This document shows, piece after piece, positions 1 through 7,887 of a DNA stretch of 35,260 bases. Position 1 is the first letter of the stretch; the number at the start of each line of letters is the position of its first letter. The translations under genes were made by a program, and so were the position numbers. The DNA is from Candidatus Fibrimonadaceae bacterium (GTDB taxonomy: Bacteria; Fibrobacterota; Fibrobacteria; Fibrobacterales; Fibrobacteraceae): the NCBI GenBank assembly GCA_031281265.1, contig JAITFO010000031.1, forward strand, positions 1-35,260, in the 5' to 3' direction. The notes below the pieces were generated by a model. It saw only the letters and a list, made by a program, of their open reading frames with translations. It ran no database searches and was not told the DNA's origin.

Positions 1-344
1 TCAGGGGAGGGTATCATTATCCTTTTTTGTTTGTAAAGGCTCTTTCGGTCAACTATCATAGCATATTCCGCTGATAAATATTGAAGCATCCTGAGCGGCA
101 TATTGTTGTTAATCGACGATTGGTGCTCAATGAGGACTATGAGCCTGTCTTCCAGCACAAAGGCTATGTCATTGATTTGATTCATATAAAGCACATCCGA
201 GAGAGTGACTATCTCTATTTTTGTGCTTTCTGGGTAGCTTTTTCCGCTGATTGCGCTATATAGCTCCAATAGGTTGTTTTTTTCGCTGAACAGTCGCGTG
301 AAAACGCTATCCTTATGATTGCGGTTGGTTTTGATCTCGGTCAT
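1..344 (-). CDS. Rpn family PD-(D/E)XK nuclease / putative transposase, 3' end cut by window edge
   Basis: Reading the minus strand from the ATG at 344 gives an open frame of 114 codons that runs off the left edge. It begins MTEIKTNRNHKDSVFTRLFS and continues with NDIAFVLEDRLIVLIEHQSS, MPLRMLQYLSAEY and ends in KRIMIPSPE. This is the N-terminal half of the Rpn/YadD 'recombination-promoting nuclease' family, in which a D and an ExQ/ExK pair form the PD-(D/E)XK site and an IP.P(E/K)F.V.YNG block follows. The start has a good Shine-Dalgarno (GGAGA, 5 nt upstream). Members are usually numerous, mobile paralogues that nick DNA and promote RecA-independent recombination. The missing C-terminus lies outside the window, so intactness cannot be judged. 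Family assignment is confident; activity is inferred. Confidence 0.85.
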   Translation of the reverse strand, partial: MTEIKTNRNHKDSVFTRLFSEKNNLLELYSAISGKSYPESTKIEIVTLSDVLYMNQINDIAFVLEDRLIVLIEHQSSINNNMPLRMLQYLSAEYAMIVDRKSLYKQKRIMIPSP

Positions 345-428
345 TTTATCTCCATCTAAAGGTTCATTGCCTATTAGACGCTTGTCAAGCCGAAAAAAAT
401 TCAATTACATCAATTTTGCAAACAGCTG

Positions 429-457
429 TTGACGTTTTTAGCCTTTTTTCCTAAAAA
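429..457 (+). promoter_or_regulatory. possible classical -35/-10 promoter
   Basis: TTGACG (429-434) and TAAAAA (452-457) are separated by exactly 17 nt. A transcript starting near 464 would carry the 476-532 hairpin as leader and then reach the lipoprotein gene. It differs from the CTANNTT start-proximal elements found elsewhere in the window. Match to consensus is modest, so this is tentative. Confidence 0.3.
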
Positions 458-475
458 ATTTCATGTTACTGCTTA

Positions 476-532
476 GTTAGCTTCTCCTCGCAAACGGTTC
501 GCTTCGCTCAATTGTTTGCTCGGAGAACTAAC
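476..532. repeat. 57-bp imperfect palindrome in intergenic region
   Basis: The left arm GTTAG-C-TTCTCC-TC-GCAAAC (476-495) is matched by the right arm GTTTGC-TC-GGAGAA-CTAAC (514-532). Seventeen pairs form, with one bulge and one 2-nt mismatch, around an 18-nt centre. There is no U-tract after it, so it is not a standard terminator. It sits between the Rpn nuclease gene and the lipoprotein-flhA operon. It could be a dispersed palindromic repeat, a MITE-like remnant, or a 5' leader hairpin. The rest of the 345-588 gap holds only candidate promoters. Confidence 0.6.
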
Positions 533-570
533 CGCAAAATTTCTCAATTACTATCCTGAATATGGTCAAA

Positions 571-581
571 TTTACTATATT
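571..581 (+). promoter_or_regulatory. -10-like element TTTACTATATT for a leaderless lipoprotein-flhA operon
   Basis: The 11-mer TTTACTATATT is identical to those at 21919-21929 and 34432-34442. Its TATATT hexamer (576-581) lies 7 nt before the ATG at 589, which would put the transcription start on or beside the start codon. No consistent -35 box is seen. Confidence 0.6.
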
Positions 582-588
582 ACCCTAT

Positions 589-2319
589 ATGATTTCTTTT
601 TCGGCAAGGATATTGCCGTTGCTGGTTGTATTATTCGCTTTTCTCTTCACCTGCTCAAGGGAGAGTACTGAGCCTTTGTGGGGAACGCAATCGCACCTCG
701 GCAGTACAACTTATAACGGCGGGCTTTTTCCAGTCTGGATAACATTAAAAGAACCTGTAAGCGACATAAACAGCATACGCTGGAAAACCGGAAGCTCTAC
801 CGTAGCGTATCGTACCCAATCCAAACAGGTTATAGATGCAAATAGGCAGCTCATATATGCAGATACCGCTTTCTTGCATTGGGACATATTACCCGCGCCT
901 TATAATGTGATTATAGACAGCTCCAAAGGAACTAAAGACTCAATCTTTTTTTATAGGGATACCGTTTTTGCCATAGTAAACGGTTTGCAAAGCTTACCGA
1001 TAGTTATCGAAATCAAAAACATCTTGCCGCGCATTAAAAAATTCACGGTTGGCGGTTTGGAACAGTTCGGTGATTCCACTTTAACCGTAGCCGTTCACCC
1101 AAGCGACCATATGGAAATTTCCATTCAATTGGAAAAGCTTCTTAATAAAAACCGCCCTATTGTGACAATGCCCAAGGAAATGAAAGAACTTGGAGGGCAG
1201 CTTACGCTGGACGAGTCAAAATCTAACGACACCCTTTGGGTTTATAAATGGAAAGGACCACAAGACACGACTAACAAGACCTTGACTTTGAAAATAGAGG
1301 ATTCCGGAGGTTATGGGGAAAGGCTCTATAAAGTACGCATGATTGTATATACAGAACCCGGTTCTGTTTGGATTGCATCGGAAAATGAGCTTTTAAAATT
1401 CTCATCTATGGGCACCGAGGTCGCAAGGTTAAACAACGGTTTTAAATATATAAGCGATATTGTAGTCAATTCAAAAGATGGAAGATTATTTGTAGCTGAC
1501 CAAGAAAAAAACTTTATTCGTATTTACAATACTTATGGGAAATTGCTCTCCGAAGATAGCTCTTTTGCATCGCCAACAGGAATTGCTGTGGGCGTAGAAG
1601 GTGCTTCCGCATGGGTATGGGTTGCAGACTCAAAAGATAAAACAACGGAGGTGCCGCAAGCTAGGCTGCGCCGTTTTGAGTTCTCCGGTTCCGACTCCTC
1701 CGCTAAACTTGGCCCTGGCATAATCAATTATGAGATGCCCGGGGCTGTTAAAGGGCTTTCTGTTGACCAATATAATAGGGATTTTGTGTGGTTTGTTATT
1801 ACTGAAGGCGATACGGTTGGCTTTACCAGAGCTGCCTCAACTGTAAAAACAGAACCAAAGTACGTTCTGCTCTCAAACGACACAGCTTGGCAACGCCCCA
1901 CCACGGTCAGTTACAGAAATGGGCTGGCGTGGGTTGCGGATAGCGGACGGGTAGTAGCCGTGGACTCAAGCAAGAAAATCAAGGCTATTATAAAAGGATT
2001 CAGTTCAATCCCATCAATTTCAGCCTGCGGGAACGGTATATGGGCTTCTGATGTAGAAACTGGAAAAGTTTATCGCTTCAAAGGACCTTTTAGAGGTGAG
2101 CCCTCACACCTCAGGTACACAATTGTTAATGGCGAGGAATCCAGTGAAAAATTTTCTGTTCCTGTTTCGGTCAGCGCACTTACCACAGACTGCAGTGTAT
2201 GGGTTGTAGATAAAGGATACAACAAGGTGGTATTGCTGGATAGCCTTGGAAATTTCAAAGCCTCTGGTACTGGCATAACATCACCAATTCTAGGTAAAAC
2301 GCTGCAAAAATGGGAATAA
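589..2319 (+). CDS. predicted lipoprotein with NHL/beta-propeller-like repeats, first gene of flagellar operon
   Basis: This 576-residue protein starts with a charged stub and a hydrophobic stretch (residues 8-20) ending in LFTC, so Cys22 is a likely but non-ideal lipobox (F at -2, T at -1). I chose the ATG at 589 rather than 562. The upstream extension would put residues MVKFTILPY before the signal peptide, and the same bases carry the -10-like element TTTACTATATT. The second half (roughly from residue 255) shows repeated blade-like segments such as SVWIASENELLKFSSMGTE, GRLFVADQEKNFIRIYNTYG and CSVWVVDKGYNKVVLLDS, typical of NHL/six-bladed propellers. The first half has no recognisable domain. 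It ends 1 nt before flhA, so it is co-transcribed with the export gate, but nothing in the sequence proves a flagellar role. Probably periplasmic or outer-membrane anchored. Confidence 0.75.
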   Translation: MISFSARILPLLVVLFAFLFTCSRESTEPLWGTQSHLGSTTYNGGLFPVWITLKEPVSDINSIRWKTGSSTVAYRTQSKQVIDANRQLIYADTAFLHWDILPAPYNVIIDSSKGTKDSIFFYRDTVFAIVNGLQSLPIVIEIKNILPRIKKFTVGGLEQFGDSTLTVAVHPSDHMEISIQLEKLLNKNRPIVTMPKEMKELGGQLTLDESKSNDTLWVYKWKGPQDTTNKTLTLKIEDSGGYGERLYKVRMIVYTEPGSVWIASENELLKFSSMGTEVARLNNGFKYISDIVVNSKDGRLFVADQEKNFIRIYNTYGKLLSEDSSFASPTGIAVGVEGASAWVWVADSKDKTTEVPQARLRRFEFSGSDSSAKLGPGIINYEMPGAVKGLSVDQYNRDFVWFVITEGDTVGFTRAASTVKTEPKYVLLSNDTAWQRPTTVSYRNGLAWVADSGRVVAVDSSKKIKAIIKGFSSIPSISACGNGIWASDVETGKVYRFKGPFRGEPSHLRYTIVNGEESSEKFSVPVSVSALTTDCSVWVVDKGYNKVVLLDSLGNFKASGTGITSPILGKTLQKWE

Positions 2320-2320
2320 T

Positions 2321-4414
2321 ATGCCACCGTCTCTGCAAGCTGCCAAAGGGTTAATACAGAATAATTCATTTACAAAGCATCGCGATGCCATAGTGATTTT
2401 TGGCATTGTTTGCATAGTGCTTATAATGGTGGTTCCTCTCCCTACATGGGCCTTGGACATTTGCCTTACATTTATGATTGGCATTGCATTGATGGTTCTG
2501 ATGACCAGCATGGTGATAGACAATGTTCTTGATTTTTCCGTTTACCCCGGTATGCTTTTGGTGGTAACCCTTTTCCGGCTGGCTTTGAATATTGCTTCTA
2601 CTAGGCTTATTCTATCGCAAGGAGACGCAGGGCAGGTTATAGCATCATTCGGAAATTATGTGACAGCTGGCAACATAGTGGTTGGAACAATAATGTTCAT
2701 AATTTTGGTTGTTATACAATTTGTGGTTATAACAAAAGGTTCAACACGCATAGCGGAAGTTGCGGCACGGTTCACCTTGGATGCGATGCCTGGTAAACAG
2801 ATGGCGGTTGATGCCGATTTAAACGCAGGCAATTTAACCGAGGATGAAGCTCGTCAAAGACGTTCGGATATCAGCAGAGAAGCAGATTTTTATGGAGCTA
2901 TGGATGGTGCCTCAAAATTTGTAAGAGGTGATGCCATTGCAGGCATAATAATAACAATTATAAACATAATAGGCGGCATTATTCTAGGCGTTGTGATGCA
3001 AGGCATGGAAGTTCTGGAAGCTTTGGAAACTTTTACCAAGTTGACCATAGGTGATGGCTTGGTGACACAGATTCCTGCTCTAATGATTTCCACTTCTTCT
3101 GGTATAATAGTTACAAGAGCGGCTTCAAAAAACAATTTGGGCGCAGAATTACTTTCGCAATTTACGCAAAGTTCCAAAGCTCTTGGAATATCGGCATTCG
3201 TCATGGTGCTTTTAGGCATTGTCCCCGGTATGCCCACAATTCCGTTTTTGGCCATAGGCGCGTTGATAGGATTCACTTCATACAGAATGGCATTCGGGGT
3301 TAAGAGCAAGCAAGAAAAAGAAGACGAAGAAAAAGCCAAGAAGATGGCGGAAGAAGCTGCCGCTGTACCCAAAGAGGAAAAAATTGAAGACTATCTGCTC
3401 GTTGACCAAATGGAGTTGGAGATTGGTTACGGGCTAATCCCCTTGGTGGATGTTAACCAAGGCGGTGATTTGCTTGAGAGAATAACAATGCTCCGCAGGC
3501 AGATGGCTGGCGAGCTTGGAATGATAGTTCCGCCTATTCGCATAAGGGACAATATTCAGCTTTCACCAAACGAATACTTGATTAAAATAAAAGGGAACGA
3601 CGTTGGCAAAGGAGAGCTGATGATGGGCTCTTATCTGGCGATGAACCCGGGCAAGATTAGCCAAAGAATACCCGGCATAAAAACAAAAGAACCAGCGTTT
3701 AATTTAGATGCTCTTTGGATAACGGAAGGGCAAAAGGAAGGAGCAGAGCTTGCAGGCTATACCGTTGTTGAGCTGCCTGCGGTTCTAGCTACGCACTTGA
3801 CGGAAATTATACGCCGCTACGCTTCGGAAATTTTGATGAGGCAAGATGTAAAAGCGTTGCTTGAAAATGTTAAAAAGAATAGCCCAGCCGTTGTTGAAGA
3901 AATATCTTCCGTACTTGGAGTTGGGGAAATTCAGCAGGTTTTATGTATGTTGCTCCAAGAGAGAATTTCCATAAGGGATTTGGCGAGCATTTTGGAACTG
4001 ATGGCAAATGCGGCAAAACTTTCAAAAGATGCCGTGTTCATAAACGAGCAAGTTCGGCTTGGTTTAACAAGGCAAATCTGCAAACCCTTTATAAACAACG
4101 GGGAAATGTCCGTAATAACCCTTGCGCCGGATTTAGAGCAAATGCTGGAAGCCTCGCTCCAATCGACGAACAAAGGGCCAAGATTGGTGATAAGACCAGA
4201 TCTTGTTGGCCGTATTTTGGAGAGAATGGAGATAATTCAGACGAAAATTCAAGCGGAAGGCGACCAGCCTATAATAGTTTGCTCGCCAAACGTGCGTTAT
4301 CCATTGAAAAAATTATTGGAAAGCAACTTCCCGAATTTAGTAATTTTGTCCTATAGTGAGATAGTCACAGGAGTCAATATAACAGTAGCGGAGACCTTAA
4401 ATACTCATGATTAG
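2321..4414 (+). CDS. flhA: FlhA, flagellar type III export gate protein
   Basis: FlhA is the nonameric inner-membrane gate of the flagellar secretion system; its cytoplasmic domain docks chaperone-substrate complexes. The 697 residues match the family's usual length. About eight transmembrane segments lie between residues 20 and 325, with the cytoplasmic FHIPEP signature RIAEVAARFTLDAMPGKQM and the following VDADLNAG. After a Lys/Glu-rich linker (about residues 327-350) comes the C-terminal receptor domain, including a conserved VVELPAVLATHLTEIIRRY stretch. The gene begins 1 nt after the lipoprotein stop, with only a weak GGGA upstream, implying translational coupling, and overlaps flhF by 8 nt. 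It is followed by flhF and fliA, the order common in many phyla. Confidence 0.97.
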   Translation: MPPSLQAAKGLIQNNSFTKHRDAIVIFGIVCIVLIMVVPLPTWALDICLTFMIGIALMVLMTSMVIDNVLDFSVYPGMLLVVTLFRLALNIASTRLILSQGDAGQVIASFGNYVTAGNIVVGTIMFIILVVIQFVVITKGSTRIAEVAARFTLDAMPGKQMAVDADLNAGNLTEDEARQRRSDISREADFYGAMDGASKFVRGDAIAGIIITIINIIGGIILGVVMQGMEVLEALETFTKLTIGDGLVTQIPALMISTSSGIIVTRAASKNNLGAELLSQFTQSSKALGISAFVMVLLGIVPGMPTIPFLAIGALIGFTSYRMAFGVKSKQEKEDEEKAKKMAEEAAAVPKEEKIEDYLLVDQMELEIGYGLIPLVDVNQGGDLLERITMLRRQMAGELGMIVPPIRIRDNIQLSPNEYLIKIKGNDVGKGELMMGSYLAMNPGKISQRIPGIKTKEPAFNLDALWITEGQKEGAELAGYTVVELPAVLATHLTEIIRRYASEILMRQDVKALLENVKKNSPAVVEEISSVLGVGEIQQVLCMLLQERISIRDLASILELMANAAKLSKDAVFINEQVRLGLTRQICKPFINNGEMSVITLAPDLEQMLEASLQSTNKGPRLVIRPDLVGRILERMEIIQTKIQAEGDQPIIVCSPNVRYPLKKLLESNFPNLVILSYSEIVTGVNITVAETLNTHD

Positions 4415-5621
4415 AACATTCAGAGCAAAAACTTTTACAGAAGCGTTCCATCGCATAAAAGCGGAAATAGGTCCGGATGCCGTTATATTAAAGCAGCAGG
4501 AAATTAAGCATCCTACTAATCCGAATGAAAAGGTGGAAGTCACTGTGACTTTGGATGATATTTCTGAGGCTCCACCATCGGCTGGCAAAAGCGGCAAAGA
4601 TACCGGAAAGTTAGCGACATATAACAGCAAAGGGGTAAAACCCATAGAATGGCAAAACGCAAAGCAGCAAAAAACTTCGGAGAAAAAAACTGCATCTATT
4701 CCGCTTGATAAATCTTACGATTATATGGAAAGCATCCTTACGGAATTTAAGGATAGTATTCTTGTGGAAGTAAAAAAATTAAGGGAAGATTTTTTCGCAG
4801 CTAGAAGCGAATTCTTAGAAGGAGTCAGAGTAACACGCGACAGGATTCCAAAAGAATTTGCTCATGTTGCAACGGAGCTTTCCAAAAACGGTTTCCCTGC
4901 TCAAATAGCTCAAGACTTGCTTGCAGAAACAATGTTGCTTTGCCCAGCAAATTCAAGGGATGAGACTTATGTCAAAGAGCAGATGAGAAAAGTACTCTCA
5001 AACCGAATTTCAATTGCACCGCGCCCAAGGCTTCGTAAAGGCAGACCTTTGGTGCAGATGTTCATTGGGCCTGCCGGAGCTGGTAAGTCTGGAGTTATTT
5101 CAAAACTCGCTGGCAAAGCCACCATGACAGGCAACCCGAATGTAGCCATAGTCACAACCGATTGCTATCGCATGGGTGCTTTAGAGCAGATGGAAGCGTT
5201 TGCCGCAGCCGCAGACATAGATTTGGAAAGAATTTCCTCACCGGAAGAAGTTCCTGAAGTTTTTGAGAGGCTCAGAGACAAATCCACGGTTTTGGTTGAT
5301 ACCGCAGGCCGTAGCTTAAAAAACGAAGAACACGAGGCGGAGCTAACCGTTTTTTATGAAGCAATTCGCCCAGACGAAGTTCATTTGGTTTTGCCGCTCA
5401 ATATGCGCAACCGAGATTTGGAAAATGCCGCAGAAGCATATATGGCATTGAAAGCTAATCGCGTGGTTTTCACAAAGCAAGACGAAGCCTCTGAGCAAGG
5501 GGCTTTGCTTTGGTTGCCCATAAAATATGGAATACCGCTTTCTTACATAGGCAACGGGCAAGGCCCCGATAATATAATCAACGCAGAGAAAGAGATTATA
5601 GCGGACTGGATAATTAAGTAA
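4407..5621 (+). CDS. flhF: FlhF, SRP-like GTPase for flagellar placement
   Basis: FlhF recruits early flagellar parts (FliF) to the pole or assembly site and is an SRP-family GTPase. The 404-residue protein has the FlhF-type N-terminus (IRTFRAKTFTEAFHRIKAEIG), a low-complexity basic linker (residues 55-100), an N domain, and a G domain with P-loop GPAGAGKS (221-228), G3 VDTAGRS (about 297-303), G4 TKQD and the closing SYIGNGQGPD. G4 is usually TKLD or TKxD, so the Gln is tolerated. The start overlaps the flhA stop by 8 nt, meaning tight coupling. The partner ATPase FlhG/FleN, normally next, is not in this window; a small membrane protein occupies its place. Confidence 0.95.
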   Translation: MIRTFRAKTFTEAFHRIKAEIGPDAVILKQQEIKHPTNPNEKVEVTVTLDDISEAPPSAGKSGKDTGKLATYNSKGVKPIEWQNAKQQKTSEKKTASIPLDKSYDYMESILTEFKDSILVEVKKLREDFFAARSEFLEGVRVTRDRIPKEFAHVATELSKNGFPAQIAQDLLAETMLLCPANSRDETYVKEQMRKVLSNRISIAPRPRLRKGRPLVQMFIGPAGAGKSGVISKLAGKATMTGNPNVAIVTTDCYRMGALEQMEAFAAAADIDLERISSPEEVPEVFERLRDKSTVLVDTAGRSLKNEEHEAELTVFYEAIRPDEVHLVLPLNMRNRDLENAAEAYMALKANRVVFTKQDEASEQGALLWLPIKYGIPLSYIGNGQGPDNIINAEKEIIADWIIK

Positions 5622-5635
5622 ACGGAGAACTCAGA

Positions 5636-6016
5636 ATGGAACTTAGACCTATTACAAACGCAGTTACAAAAACACTTGTGATAGTGATTTTTTGGGTTGT
5701 GCTTTTGGTAGACTTGATTTTGGAACCTATTATATCTTTTAAGATAATTCTGATAGCTCTCATAAAGGCCGTTGTGATAAGCGGAGTTTTTTGGCTGCTC
5801 TTTGTTATGCTAGTGGATACTTTTTTAAAAACTATTTTATTGGATGCAAAAGAGAAAAAAGCGGACAGAACAGATGGCGGACTTTCTTACCACGTAACCG
5901 AGCCAGATGCTGAAGAGCTCGCTTGGTTAAGAGCAGAGGAAAAAGAGAAGGAAAAGGAGAAAGAAGCGAAAGAGAGAGAAGAGAGAGAAAGAGCGAACCC
6001 GGCAGGAAAAGGATAG
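5636..6016 (+). CDS. small two-helix membrane protein with highly charged C-terminal helix
   Basis: This 126-residue protein has two hydrophobic segments (about residues 12-33 and 38-65), followed by a cytosolic-looking tail that becomes almost pure Lys/Glu/Arg (about residues 100-121), probably a single alpha helix. A Shine-Dalgarno (GGAGAA) precedes the ATG, and the gene lies between flhF and fliA with 14 and 4 nt gaps, so it belongs to the flagellar operon. I recognise no family. It sits where flhG usually is but lacks any P-loop and is not an FlhG homologue. A role in FlhF localisation or basal-body membrane scaffolding is only a guess from position. Confidence 0.7.
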   Translation: MELRPITNAVTKTLVIVIFWVVLLVDLILEPIISFKIILIALIKAVVISGVFWLLFVMLVDTFLKTILLDAKEKKADRTDGGLSYHVTEPDAEELAWLRAEEKEKEKEKEAKEREERERANPAGKG

Positions 6017-6020
6017 TTAG

Positions 6021-6776
6021 ATGGATATGGATTCCCTTTGGACAGATTATAAAGAGCACGGCAGCACCAGCGCTCGCGATAAGTTGCTTGCCGAATATAC
6101 CCCTATAGTACGTTATACGGCTCAGAGAATGGCCGTCAACTTACCAAAAGACGTTCAGCTTGGCGATTTAATAGGAGCTGGCGTAATGGGGTTGATAAAG
6201 GCGCTTGAATCTTTTGACTCAACTAGAGATGTTAAATTTGAGACTTATGCAACCCATAAGATAAGGGGTGCAATTTTAGACGACCTTAGAGAACAGGATT
6301 GGGTTCCTCGCTCAATAAGGCAAAAAGCAAAAACGGTAAAAAATGCCTACGTAGAACTTGAAAAGGAACTTGGACGTACACCTTATGACTCTGAAGTTGC
6401 AGAGCATTTAGACCTAAAGCCCGTGGAATTCGAGGAGCTTTTGAGCGAAATTGCCCCAACATCTATAGTCTCGTTAAACGAAGTGATTTTCAACAACTAC
6501 GGCGAAACTATGAATATGAGTTTTATAGATACCATAGAAGATGAAAATGCAGAGAACCCTTTGGACAGGCTTGGCATGGAAGATACCAAAAGAATATTGG
6601 CGAATGCGCTAATGGAATTGCCCGAAAACGAGCGACATGTGATAGCTCTCTATCACTACGAAGAATTAACGCTAAAAGAAATAGGCATAGCCATGAACCT
6701 CACGGAGTCGCGCGTTTCGCAAATACATTCCAAAGCAATGACAAAATTAAAAGCAAAATTGCAATTGAAAATGTAA
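6021..6776 (+). CDS. fliA: RNA polymerase sigma-28 factor (FliA/WhiG family)
   Basis: Sigma-28 directs late flagellar and chemotaxis transcription. The 251 residues have region 2 with PIVRYTAQRMAVNLPKD and the hallmark DLIGAGVMGLIKALESFD ... FETYATHKIRGAILDDLREQDWVPRS (-10 recognition). Region 3 (KAKTVKNAYVELEKELGR) and region 4 (LPENERHVIALYHYEELTLKEIG ... ESRVSQIHSKA, the -35 helix-turn-helix) follow. Length and motifs are those of FliA. An AAGGA Shine-Dalgarno precedes ATG 6021; a second in-frame ATG two codons later is also possible. It is in the same operon as flhA and flhF. No anti-sigma FlgM gene is visible here, although flgN lies 1.1 kb downstream. Confidence 0.95.
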   Translation: MDMDSLWTDYKEHGSTSARDKLLAEYTPIVRYTAQRMAVNLPKDVQLGDLIGAGVMGLIKALESFDSTRDVKFETYATHKIRGAILDDLREQDWVPRSIRQKAKTVKNAYVELEKELGRTPYDSEVAEHLDLKPVEFEELLSEIAPTSIVSLNEVIFNNYGETMNMSFIDTIEDENAENPLDRLGMEDTKRILANALMELPENERHVIALYHYEELTLKEIGIAMNLTESRVSQIHSKAMTKLKAKLQLKM

Positions 6777-6796
6777 ATTAACCAAAGAGACGTTTT

Positions 6797-7111
6797 ATGC
6801 TTCCCCCAGTACAGAATCAAGATTTGGTACAGCGCTCAGACACAATGTCCGAAATGCGCTCGCACGAGCAGGCGAAGGCTTTTGGAGATATTGCAAAATC
6901 AGCCGCAGAGATGCACCGCCTGGAAGAACTGAAAAACAACAGCGTTCAAAAAGACGATGAAGCCGAGGCTTCAAACCCAGACGGAGAGGGGAAGGGAAGG
7001 GAGCATGAACACAAAAAAAAGCAGGGCGAAGAAACTCCGCCTGAGACCAATACCCCCGCTGGGCATCCTTTGAAGCTGGAAGGCGGCGATATAATAGACC
7101 TAATGGCGTAG
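6797..7111 (+). CDS. small hydrophilic protein of unknown function in the flagellar operon
   Basis: This 104-residue, signal-less, very polar protein has a predicted N-terminal helix (residues 15-48, rich in Ala, Glu and Lys), a disordered Gly/Glu/Lys/Pro-rich middle (about 50-90) and a conserved-looking hydrophobic C-terminal tail GHPLKLEGGDIIDLMA. The start lies 20 nt after fliA with only weak ribosome-binding context. Coding rather than chance is suggested by its fit between fliA and flgJ in the same direction. I recognise no family. A disordered body with a short C-terminal motif would suit a small binding partner or chaperone, but that is inference. Confidence 0.6.
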   Translation: MLPPVQNQDLVQRSDTMSEMRSHEQAKAFGDIAKSAAEMHRLEELKNNSVQKDDEAEASNPDGEGKGREHEHKKKQGEETPPETNTPAGHPLKLEGGDIIDLMA

Positions 7112-7119
7112 CATAATTT

Positions 7120-7135
7120 TGGCACGCTTTTTGCA
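7120..7135 (+). promoter_or_regulatory. sigma-54 (RpoN) promoter of flgJ-flgN
   Basis: TGGCACG-CTTT-TTGCA matches the sigma-54 consensus TGGCACG-N4-TTGCW at every fixed position, with the diagnostic GG (7121-7122) and GC (7133-7134) pairs in the right register. Counting 12 nt from the -12 C puts the transcription start near 7146, only about 4 nt before the flgJ ATG. The leader is therefore almost absent. A bound enhancer protein (FlrC/FleR-like) would be required; no such gene is in the window. Confidence 0.85.
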
Positions 7136-7149
7136 TTCACATCTGTGAT

Positions 7150-7887
7150 ATGTCTATTGCAGAAACAAATAGCCTTGGAGTGCGTCTTCCAAACGCCGCT
7201 TCTGATGATGCAAAAAAATGGAAAGTTGCACAGGACTTTGAATCGCTATTTGTGAATCAAATGCTGAAAGCCATGCGAAATACCGTTCCAAAAGACGAAA
7301 ACATGAGTACTGGCAGGCGAATTTTCACAGAAATGCTAGACGAACAGATTGCCAATACCGCAAGCCGAACTGGTAGTTTTGGCTTAGCGCAAATGATTTA
7401 CAAAGAACTCGCAGGCAAAGACGCCACAAGCCCGCAAAAAATAATGGCGGCGCAAAACGCATATAACTGGCAGCCTACCAAGGCCTCCGAAAAACAGATA
7501 GAAACTTGGATCTCGGAAGCATCTGAAACCATGGGTTTAGACAAAAACCTAATCAGAGCAGTGGTTAAACAGGAAAGCGCCGGAGATTCTTTAGCGCGTT
7601 CCAGCAAAGGCGCAAAAGGGCTTATGCAGCTCATGGATTCCACAGCCAAAGATATGGGCGTTGTAAACTCATACAACGGGCGGCAAAATATAATGGGTGG
7701 AACAAAATACCTAAAACAATTATTGGCTCAATTCAACGGTGACGAGAGCAAAGCCCTTGCTGCTTACAATGCGGGGCCAAGCAGAGTTGAGCAATACAAC
7801 GGCATCCCTCCGTTTAAAGAAACGCAAGATTATGTTAAAAATGTTCTCAAGTATAAAGAGCAATTTTCACAAGAGGAGGTTCTATGA
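7150..7887 (+). CDS. flgJ: FlgJ-like rod-assembly protein with C-terminal lytic transglycosylase domain
   Basis: FlgJ caps the growing rod and opens the peptidoglycan for it. Residues 22-92 are the rod-binding domain (KVAQDFESLFVNQMLKAMRN; the FTEMLDEQIA and GFGLAQMIY-type block). Residues 120-235 form a soluble lytic transglycosylase (SLT, GH23-like) domain: LIRAVVKQESAGDS with catalytic Glu142, KGAKGLMQLM, and AYNAGPSRVEQYNG. In enterobacterial FlgJ the C-terminal domain is instead a GH73 glucosaminidase, so the enzyme has been swapped. There is no signal peptide, as is usual for FlgJ, which is exported by the flagellar apparatus. It has its own sigma-54 promoter and overlaps flgN by 4 nt (ATGA). 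Confidence 0.9.
   Translation: MSIAETNSLGVRLPNAASDDAKKWKVAQDFESLFVNQMLKAMRNTVPKDENMSTGRRIFTEMLDEQIANTASRTGSFGLAQMIYKELAGKDATSPQKIMAAQNAYNWQPTKASEKQIETWISEASETMGLDKNLIRAVVKQESAGDSLARSSKGAKGLMQLMDSTAKDMGVVNSYNGRQNIMGGTKYLKQLLAQFNGDESKALAAYNAGPSRVEQYNGIPPFKETQDYVKNVLKYKEQFSQEEVL

Noticed and set aside
81-263. A 60-codon plus-strand open frame at the left edge
   Set aside because: It is antisense to the Rpn-family nuclease frame (344 to 1, minus), which has a Shine-Dalgarno and clear family motifs.
562-588. Upstream ATG 562 as start of the lipoprotein gene
   Set aside because: It would put residues before the signal peptide, and the bases carry the TTTACTATATT element shared with two other gene starts.
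3943-4356. A 137-codon plus-strand frame inside flhA
   Set aside because: It lies wholly within the conserved FlhA C-terminal domain in another frame; no family features.
5923-6016. Lys/Glu/Arg-rich tract as a DNA repeat array
   Set aside because: Purine-rich codons (AAA, GAG, GAA, AGA) repeat irregularly; it is a low-complexity protein helix, not a tandem repeat or CRISPR.
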